NCBI GenBank assembly: GCA_033060915.1
Contig: CM065389.1
Span: forward strand, 25,470,001-25,534,000
DNA from: Euryodendron excelsum
Lineage: Eukaryota; Streptophyta; Magnoliopsida; Ericales; Pentaphylacaceae
Direction of reading: 5' to 3'
Length of the DNA: 64,000 bases
Part shown: piece after piece, positions 56,821-64,000 of the stretch
Numbering within the stretch: position 1 is the first letter of the stretch
Layout of the letters: each line of letters begins with the position of its first letter
Made by a program: the position numbers and the translations under genes
The notes under the pieces: generated by a model
What the model saw: only the letters and a program-made list of their open reading frames with translations
Told to the model about the DNA's origin: nothing
Databases searched by the model: none

Positions 56821-57019
56821 GAAAAGGAAAGGACGATGCCCCTAAGGGCATTTTGGTCATTTTGCCTCTATTTGGGCCTAACGGGCCCGTGAAGCGATGG
56901 ACACACGGGATTTGGACTTAGAGAGTTGGTTTCGGTTGGAATACGCTCACAGTGACTTGAAAACAAGTCTGGACGGAGTGTAGACTACCGAGCGGTCAAA
57001 AATGGGGTGCTTACAATCA

Positions 57020-58060
57020 CTGATCGCCTTCTTTCCCTTAGGAAGTTCCACCAACTCCCAAGTGTTATTCTTATACAAAGACTCTAACTATTCCATCATG
57101 GCCTCCATCCATCTACCTATTTCTGTACTATGAACTGCATTTTGAAAAGTTGAAAGATCCCTACGACTAGTAATCAATGCATAAGAAATAAGATTCTTAA
57201 AACCATACATGATTGTGGTTTAGTATTGCGTGTGGGTCTATATGTAGCTATACTCTGATGTTGTTGATCCGACTCAGCTTGTGTATGAATATTCTCCAGA
57301 TCCAAACTATCTGTCTTCACTAGTATCACTTGCTTATCACTGTTGGTGTCTATTGCCTAAGATTTCTAATCATCCTGTAGTGCCTTTAATATAGCAAACT
57401 CATCAAATACCATATCTCTACTAATTACCACCTTCTTGGCTTCTAGATCCCAAAGCTTGTACCCCTTTACACATTTCTTGTACCTAAGAAAGACACACCT
57501 TTTAGATTTTGGATCGAGCTTTGACCTCTCATCACTAGAAACATAAACATAAGCAGAATAACCAAATATTTTCATTAAAGAGTAATCAATTTATTTACTT
57601 GACCATATTTTCTCTACTACTTTTAAATCCAATGCTGCCCTTGGTGATCTGTTGATGATGTAGCATGCAATGTTAACTACCTTTGCCCAAAAACTATTTG
57701 GAAGCCCAATATTTAATCTCAAACATCTTGCCCTTTCTACAATAGTTATGTTCCTCCTTTTTACCACTCCGTTCTGCTATAGTGTCTTCCTTACTATGAA
57801 GTGTCTTATGATACCATGCTCCTCGCAAAGCTTCAAGAATGTTGTGTCCTTGTATTCAGTACCATTATCTGTTTTGAGGCACTTAATTTGTCTTTCAATG
57901 TGGTTCTCCACTTTTGCTTTCCAAAATTTAAACTTCGAAAAAGTTTCTAACTTGTTCTACATGAAGTAAGTCTGTTCTACATGAAGTAAGTCTGAACTTT
58001 TCTAGCACAGTCATCAATAAAAGTCAAAAAGTAAATTGATCCACCCATTGAAGCTACTCT
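57020..58060 (-). pseudogene. Copia element A: integrase and linker to RT
   Basis: Minus-strand reading shows YFIDDCARKVQTYFM, then KCLKTDNGTEYKDTTFLKLC (second catalytic Asp), a Glu-box NGVVKRRNITIVERARCL, then NSFWAKVVNIACYIINRSP and the open block 57575-57366 (MKIFGYSAYVYVSSDERSKL), the integrase C-terminal part. The sequence ends in NTWELVELPKGKKAIS at 57025, exactly where a Copia RT would begin. A 20-bp direct duplication (TTCTACATGAAGTAAGTCTG, 57955-57994) and several stops are present. The next bases belong to TSDs of D and C. Confidence 0.85.
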
Positions 58061-58199
58061 GATTGGCCCTCAAACATCTAAATGCACATAGTCTAGAATT
58101 CCTCTGTTTTATGCACAGCAGACTTAAATCAAACCCTGTACTGTTTTTCAAGAACACAAAATTTGAAAAAATCTAATTTACAAGATTGAACCTTTTCAA

Positions 58200-59470
58200 C
58201 AAGTTCCTCTTATTCCTCTCTCACTCATATGCCATAACCGCATATGCCAAAGCTTGTAGATATTACCCTAAACTTTCTGACCCTTTATAACAAACATAGT
58301 ACCTTTGATTACCTTTAAAAATCCACCTTCAGATTTATATCCAAAACCATTAGAGTCTAAGGTTCCCAAAGAAATAAGTTTCTTTCTTAAATCTGGAACA
58401 AGTCTTACATCACTTAGTGTTCTCACCACACCATCAAACATTTTAATCTTAATTATGCCTATTCCAATAACCCAAAAAGATGCATCATTGCTTATTACAA
58501 CAGAACCACAATTAACTAAGCTGTCGGTTAGGAGATATGTGATAGGAACATGCAAAATTCAGAATCCATGAATCCAAAAAATGGTCTGAATTGAATGAAA
58601 TTGAAAGCATGTCACCATCCTTATAATTAGAATTCTCTATAGCCACATTCATAGTGTTGGATGGTTTCTTTTTCTTCTTTTCATTGCCTTTCCCCTTTTT
58701 CCACTTTGGACAGTCCTTCTTCAAATGATCTTTTTCATGACACTTGATGTCTTTTTGGTTTCTTGATTGTGATTTGTTGTTTCTGCTAAAAGATCAACCC
58801 ATTTCTATGCCTTGTCCACGATCATGACTACTATTTACCACGAGCCCTTCCCCTTGAGAACTTTCAACAACATTCTATTTCCGCTTATTGTACACCAAGA
58901 GAGCTGCAATAACCTTCTTTGTTTCGAGGGTTTCTTTACCATATAGTAAGGTTGTAACAAAGTGCTAGTACGAAACTGGAAAAGAAACTAAAAGCATTAG
59001 TGCCTTGTCTTCTTCATCAAACTTCTCATCGATTCCTAATAAATTACTGAGTGTCTGGTTAAACAAATTCATCTATTGAACTAGATCTAAACCCTTTGCC
59101 ATCTTTAACCCATATAGTTTTTACTTTAGAAATAGTTAATTCATCAAGGATTTGTATATATATCTGCTCTCCAGTGTTGCCTTGATACCAACCGATGACT
59201 CTTCTTCCATGACTTGATATAGAACCTCATTAGCAAGACAAAGCCGAATGGTACTCATGACTTTCATCTCGAGTTATTCCCAATCATCATCGGACGTTTT
59301 CTCTAGTTTCTTTCCATACAATGCCTTCACTAAACCTTATTGAACAAGCATATCCTTCAATTGTCTCCGCCGTAGCCTGAAGTTACGAGGGCCATTGAAC
59401 TTCACTACTTCATATTTAGCAATTGAAACATTCATTGCCATCGCAGTCTGCAGCATTCATTGCCATCGCA
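58200..59470 (-). pseudogene. Copia element A: gag, protease and pre-integrase region
   Basis: The gag N-terminus begins near 59440 (MNVSIAKYEVVKFNGPRNF), followed by LVKALYGKKLEKTSDDDWE and STIRLCLANEVLYQVMEEE, as in TNT1/Tork gags. Near 58740 an incomplete zinc knuckle reads CHEKDHLKKDCPKWKKG (first Cys lost). The protease region has SWILNFACSYHISPNRQL, where DSG is replaced. The block 58555-58268 continues VVISNDASFWVIGIGIIKIK and LVPDLRKKLISLGTLDSNGF. It is broken by numerous stops and frameshifts. Confidence 0.82.
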
Positions 59471-59477
59471 GTCTGCA

Positions 59478-59489
59478 GCTCTGATACCA
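59478..59489 (-). promoter_or_regulatory. Element A primer binding site
   Basis: TGGTATCAGAGC on the minus strand, two bases after the LTR end, matches the 3' end of initiator tRNA-Met. Just downstream (59428-59479) a segment of about 26 bp, CATTGCCATCGCAGTCTGCA, is duplicated in tandem. Confidence 0.92.
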
Positions 59490-59491
59490 CT

Positions 59492-59826
59492 TGTTGCATA
59501 GAAATCTCTTTTATAAGATATGCCAAACAATAAGAAGGAATAAAAAGTACAGTACAGAAGGATTTATCGTAGTTTAGTAGTCAGCATGACTACCTATTTT
59601 CATAGCGGTAGCGGGGTTCTCTTATTATTTATGAACCCTAATTATGGATATAATGGCAAAATCTCTAAAATACCCATATCATACTGTGGGGACTACCCCC
59701 AATCTAATATTCTAACCCTCTGCTCTGCTCGATGTGCTCACTCTCCTCTTGCTACGCTCCGTTCTGCCCATGAGGTCCATTGCTTTCCAGACTTAGTATC
59801 ATGAATATGGGCCACTAATTCCAACA
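59492..59826 (-). repeat. Element A 5' LTR (335 bp)
   Basis: Plus-strand ends are TGTTGCATAG and AATTCCAACA, so it has TGTTG...CAACA inverted termini. It lies directly beside the primer site. A short LTR fits Tork/TNT1-like Copia elements. No matching 3' LTR was found near 4537. Confidence 0.8.
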
Positions 59827-60419
59827 ACAACCATAGCCAATCCTCTAGCTTTGACCAAAAAAATCCCCCCCTTCCCCAGGTCACCCAATCCTGATCCTCT
59901 CCATTTCTTTAGCAGTATACACACATACACATATAAATATATACGTAGCGATTGGTTTCATTTTCATGTAAATTTTTTTCTCTCTCTTTGTTTTTGTGAG
60001 GATGGTAGCAACATGCTCAAATAATAAGAACAAGTCATTTTAATAAGATTTTATATTGTCAATGGCATTAATTAATTATTTACTCACCTCTTGCGATTAA
60101 AAGATGGTGACTAACCGATGAGGCTAAAACATGGAATTGTTGTTCTGGATGTGGCATTGACTAAGGAGCGAGGATGAGGCAAATACATGTGATTGTCGAT
60201 GTGGATGTGACACTGGCTGTGGATCAAATGATGAAGTGAAGGCTTGGGATTGTTGCTATGGACGTGGGGTTGATTGACCCCATTCCGCAGTACTAGATGC
60301 ATCCAGATCCTATCATAACAAGTTAATATATGAACTTAAAAATTAAGATCAGATATATTTCAAGATGTGAAGAACCTTTAAGCAGTAAGTTAATATATGT
60401 CAAGTATGCAATGGTTCTT
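59827..60419. other. Spacer with no clear gene
   Basis: AT-rich up to 60100. From 60110 to 60300 the minus strand has a His/Pro/Ser-rich reading resembling a low-complexity tail of CACTA proteins, but it is not specific enough to call. Confidence 0.4.
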
Positions 60420-61018
60420 AGGGTGCAGTAGTTGGTGCGATAGGCCCAGCCATAGCCTGCAATTGAGACTCCAAATGCTCCACCTGTGTTTGCTGAGCTT
60501 TAATAGTAGGTTCATGAGCTTAAATAGTAGCTTGAAAAATTCTGACACCCTAGATACAACTCTCTTTCAACCTTCTTCAATTTTTTCAGTTTCCTCATCC
60601 GGACCTTCTTTACTACTAGAACCTTCTTTATCATCACATGCAAGGTGAATCGAGCTTGGTGGGGGAATTCCAATGCATCATATAACATTTCCTGCATTTC
60701 ATCATCCTCACTTGAATCACTTAGCCCATTATTGTCATTACTAGGAACTAAGGATGGTAAATATTCCTTATGAAATATCCAACTAGTGTAACTTGGAAGA
60801 AAACCCTAAATCATCAAATGTTCACCTAGTAGATCTTTCTCTACTAATTTAACATTTTTACACTCCTTGCATGGAAATGTGATTTCATTCGACTTGGAAT
60901 TAATTTCATGCACAACCTTAACAAATTCCTTAACTCCTTGTATATATCTCGAATACAACTGAGGCCAATCTATCCAACTTTTATCCATGAGTCTTTCTTC
61001 TCTGTTCCTACACCACAA
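60420..61018 (-). pseudogene. CACTA TNP2 N-terminal remnant (transposase-associated domain)
   Basis: The open block 61018-60806 contains MDKSWIDWPQLYSRYIQGVK, then EFVKVVHEI and PCKECKNVKLVEKDLLGEHL. This is the zinc-binding transposase-associated domain at the N-terminus of plant TNP2 proteins. Downstream reading gives DEMQEMLYDALEF and, after a frameshift, an LYLGCQNFS segment, which normally leads into the catalytic part; that part is absent. A LESQLQAMAGPIAPT-like end follows near 60430. No CACTA termini were found nearby. It belongs to a different copy from element F, which lacks this domain. Confidence 0.7.
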
Positions 61019-63560
61019 GTGCCATGGCCAAATTAGCCAAGTTCAAAGTTACATTTTTGAATGGATGATTCATATATTGTATCATACCCATTTTGGGACA
61101 AAATCTGATCATGCATAGAAAATCAATACATAGATGCTACGGGAGTAAATGCTTACAGAAAAATGAGGATAGAGGGACATGCCTAGTGAGGTTTATCGTG
61201 GTAAAGATCCAAGCTCACAAAGCTCTTTAGTCCTCCAAGTTCATCTTGTATTATGCTCACCAAGTTGTTCATGTAGAGTTCCTTATACATTACACCCACA
61301 CACCAACCAATTCAATTATATAGGGAAGATAACATGAAGATGAGAGTCATAAAGCTGGAATTATTACAAAATCCAGAAACTACAGTAGGAATGATAGTGG
61401 TCAAAATTAAAATAAGGTCACCTAAACAAGTGGGGAAAAAGAAAAATGTTTAAAGCATATGATACAACTGAATAAGATGCCCTTTGGTCCTATTAGATTA
61501 GCACAAGTATCTAGAGTAAAAGGGAAGACTTCTTTCTGTGAGAATGTTTAAGATTGAAAAATAAATTATAATTATATGCATAATTGATGAATTTTTAGTA
61601 CGAATGAACACTAGGGAAAGTGATAGCAATAAATAGGATGATGTTTTAAGGCTCTATTGAGAAAAGCAGGGGACAAATTCATATACTAGATGTGACTTGT
61701 GAGGTTGTCATACTTCGCACTTACACAGACATGTTCAAGGTTCCCTAACTCGGGAATAACGTTGCTCTACAACTTTGCATTGCATTTCCAAGGCACTGCA
61801 TGCAGTTTTCCCACTGATTAGTGCTTGCATATATATATATATGTTGATTAATCAGAAAATTCAAAATCCTCATCAATTCCAAAAGCTGGATATGAACACG
61901 AACCACTTAGCAATCTTATAAAACTAATCATCGTGTATCCCTTCAAAATCAGAAACGTTAAAACACATGATTTGTAAGTGGAATTAAATCAAACACCTTA
62001 GTTTCTATATCGATTTAAATTTTTTTCCCAATTACATGGATCTCCAAAGCAACCAGAGTCACTGATTCATAATTTTTTTTAAGAACTGTAAGTACTTGAA
62101 ACTCTAGATTTGTAAAAGGTTTAGGGCTTGTAAGAGCCAACTACCGAGTCATCGTCAACCTTTTCATTGTCATCAGATTCTTCATCAATAGTAAGGGAGT
62201 CAGGGAGGGCAAAAGGTTGTCAACGCTGCACCAGATTCTTAGCTATACGCTTTCGTAGATCTCAAATTTATGTGTTTTTGAAGCTTCATGCATACATATT
62301 CAGGAGATTTGGAAATTTTGGGATGGACAAAGGATACGCCAGATCTAGGATTTGTGTGAATCTGGGTTGTTTTAGAGCTGAGTAAGAAACTAAGAGCGAG
62401 TGAGAGTTATTTTTGCTAAGAGGCTGAGTCAGTGAGTGAGAGAGTCGGATCTGGTTTTACAGATTGACTTTTGCTATCAATTTATAATTCCCATATATTT
62501 TTCCAAACCTTTTAAAAAATACTCAGGTCACTGGCATGTCATCGAGCACTAGAATGACGTCGCATAAAGACATCTGATCCGGCGTTTGATAAAGCATTGT
62601 GGTATGTGAAATATTTAACAGCGTTTTCTAAAACGCCACAAAAAAATGCATATTGGGCTGATGGTACAAAAACGCATATTTCAGCGCCCCTAAACATTTC
62701 TACACTCTCCATAGCGAGGCCACAAAGGAAGGAGGTCAAACTCATTCTACCTACTTGATGGTACAAAAATGAATTTGAAACAGTAGTGGGATTCATATAG
62801 AACACCGCATATTGGGCTGTAAGTTCATGTAAAACTAGTGCCAGATTATGAAGTAATTTATCACTTACCATTTCAACGATAGTACAAAAGGTCCCAACTC
62901 ACAAATGATTTGTCACTTATTTCAAGTTCATAATAGGTGCATGCATACATATTATGCGTGAGGCAAACTAGAACAAATGAAAAGAACTCCACGAACACGA
63001 TCAAGTAACAAAGCTATAGGAGATTTATTTTTCATGAGGCTGGAGGCGAACAGGAACACCACTCATTGGAATGGGGGATGCATGGTACACTACCTTTTCA
63101 TTTGGAATAGCTTTTTTCAATTTGAATCTCGTAACTACATTATGTTAGAACTTTTTGTAAATTAAGCTTACATTAATTGATATATTATTTTAATAAAGCA
63201 GGTTGGATTCAAGTTTGGGATTGAGACGCACACGATAAGACCATATATTGTAGTAATCTTTTAAGTTGAGCTTGTGCAACTAATAGAGACAATGCGGTTG
63301 GACGTTTAAGTGTAAGCCAATATTGAGCTCATTAAGAGCCTTTTATGGAAGGACCTAATGTGGCTAGGTTACATATATATGGTTAGGTCCCATATCTTTC
63401 TAATGATACACAATTTTTTTCATTGAGAGTTGTCATATAGTTTTGGTGACAAAGAAGAAGACATAGCCTCTATTATAGAATATTGACTCTTCTTTTTTTG
63501 GATTTCAATGAGGAATGATACAAGCATAAACGGGTATGTTTTCACATTCTTTGTATATTG
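61019..63560. other. AT-rich intergenic region, nothing recognised
   Basis: Several short open frames exist (62167-62385, 62871-62539, 62977-63165) without recognisable domains. Between 62580 and 62830 a few phrases such as GCATATTGGGCTG and ACGCATATT recur. No transposon ends, tRNA or rRNA were found. Confidence 0.4.
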
Positions 63561-63589
63561 ATGTTCTTAATTTGCATATGCGTTATTAT

Positions 63590-64000
63590 AAATCTAACAC
63601 GTCATGCATGAGAACGAGCACCTCTATTCATGTATACTCTTTTATAGGACACATTCGAGGTCCTCCTCCAAAGGGTATGAATGTGTATGGTGCAAGCCCG
63701 CTTCCTTCAAATCTTGACGGATCAAACTTTTCTGGGTTGGGAAAGTACTTAGGGTTCCTCTGTGTTGTATGCACTGTCCAAAATGTCTGCAAGAAATTTG
63801 CTGTGAGTCTAATCAATTCTATTGATTTTGCAAGAAATTTGTTTTAGCATTATAAAGCTATTGTAATAATTAATTATCACACACCTTCCTTCCCTTAGGA
63901 ATGGTAAAACCAGCATATATGAAGTTTGTTATGGCTTCTCTAAATGCCCCTTGAGCGGGTGATGTTAACCTTAAAGCTTCACGTGCCAGATGTTGGGGAT
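63590..64000 (-). pseudogene. Cytochrome P450 (CYP716-like) fragment, runs off the window end
   Basis: Minus-strand exons are 64000-63885 and 63786-63590, with an intron whose donor GT is at 63884-63883 and whose acceptor ends at 63787. The first encodes [18 protein letters not shown] followed by AGFTIPKG; the second has [18 protein letters not shown] and the heme-binding loop [15 protein letters not shown]. These are hallmarks of CYP716 enzymes, ER-bound monooxygenases that oxidise triterpenes such as beta-amyrin. The conserved Gly after CysPro is Ile, and the following Arg codon is TGA; similarity continues shortly past the stop (IEVLVLMHD) and is then lost. It is probably a pseudogene; the upstream exons lie outside the window. 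Confidence 0.78.

Larger units (their letters stand above)
26674..57015 (-). mobile_element. Element C: giant non-autonomous Gypsy-like retroelement with antisense PMD gene
   Basis: Paired LTRs 26674-31538 (3') and 52454-57015 (5') with an exact 5-bp TSD ATCAC. A polypurine tract at 31539-31566 and a primer site (52448 side joined to the 49915 side) fix the orientation as minus. Without nested insertions the internal region is only about 7.9 kb: 49920-49138, 44005-38464 and 33112-31539. It holds a decayed gag (43314-42274, minus) and a decayed plant-mobile-domain gene on the opposite strand (32889-40080, plus). No protease, RT, RNase H or integrase motif was recognised, so it probably depended on another element. 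It resembles large retrotransposon derivatives or Tat-like elements with antisense ORFs; the lineage is inferred. Confidence 0.85.
52454..57015 (-). repeat. Element C 5' LTR (4.56 kb)
   Basis: On the minus strand it starts TGTAAGCACCCC at 57015. At the internal end it reads CTTCGCGCCC on the plus strand, where the other copies have TGTCGCGC, so the terminal TG is lost. It is nearly colinear with 26674-31538 (purine tract 53010-54690, palindrome 55631-55653, 157-bp units about 55990-56360). Its 81-bp array has only three units, and it is therefore the shortest copy. Confidence 0.88.
4537..59826 (-). mobile_element. Copia element A (Tork/TNT1-like), split into three pieces by later insertions
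   Basis: This is the host element of the whole nest. Read on the minus strand, its pieces are 59826-57020 (5' LTR, primer site, gag, protease, integrase, start of the RT linker), 25523-25375 (RT N-terminus with a GCKWIYK-type motif) and 5770-4537 (rest of RT and RNase H). The protein order across the three pieces matches a normal Copia polyprotein, with few residues missing at the joints. Each joint carries the target-site duplication of the inserted element. No 3' LTR was found. Many stops and frameshifts show it is long dead. Between the pieces lie elements B, D and C. The lineage is judged from gag and polyprotein motifs, not from a tree. Confidence 0.85.

Noticed and set aside
44006..57015. 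Pairing the LTRs 44006-49137 and 52454-57015 as one element
   Set aside because: The flanking five bases differ (CAAAG against ATCAC), whereas 26674 and 57015 share ATCAC exactly and 44001/49142 share CAAAG/CAAAT.

Overview
The window looks like nuclear DNA of a flowering plant, most likely a eudicot; the species cannot be named. The evidence is a plant LRR receptor-like kinase gene with one GT-AG intron, a plant-type cytochrome P450 remnant (CYP716-like), several plant LTR-retrotransposon families and a CACTA (En/Spm) DNA transposon. Nothing bacterial, organellar, rRNA, tRNA or CRISPR-like was seen.

Layout: 1-3455 holds the only gene that looks intact, an LRR receptor-like pseudokinase on the + strand. 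From about 4537 to 59826 the window is one telescoping nest of transposable elements, resolved here by matching target-site duplications (TSDs). The outermost and oldest is Copia element A (minus strand): 5' LTR 59492-59826, gag to integrase 57025-59490, a short reverse-transcriptase piece 25380-25523, and the rest of RT plus RNase H 4537-5770. Into A went (1) element B, a SIRE/Maximus-like Copia element, 5771-25374 (TSD GATGC/GATGT); (2) solo LTR D, 25524-26672 (TSD CCGAT/CTGAT); (3) element C, a very large Gypsy-like element with 4.6-4.9 kb LTRs, 26674-57015, inserted at the end of D (TSD ATCAC, exact). B itself received a CACTA transposon F, 12352-19737 (TSD ATA, exact, inside integrase), and a 1.5-kb insertion in its 5' LTR. 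C received two solo LTRs of its own family (33113-38463, inverted; 44006-49137) and an unrelated 2.5-kb solo LTR E (49921-52442; TSD GGAGT, exact) that cuts its primer binding site.

Element C carries a decayed gag on its own sense (minus) strand and, antisense to it, a decayed gene with a plant mobile domain (PMD, aminotransferase-like) on the + strand. No pol was recognised in C, so it looks non-autonomous. Its LTRs contain an 81-bp minisatellite whose copy number differs between copies, about 157-bp tandem repeats, a long strand-asymmetric purine-rich tract and GGCGCC palindromes. CACTA element F carries remnants of its transposase genes and a captured fragment of a Cf-like receptor-like protein gene. 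From 59827 to 64000 there is a decayed CACTA TNP2 N-terminal fragment and, at the very end, a CYP716-like P450 pseudogene on the minus strand.

All transposon genes here are broken by stops, frameshifts or nested insertions. The biology of the window is mainly a fossil record of repeated insertion between two host loci, the LRR kinase and the P450.
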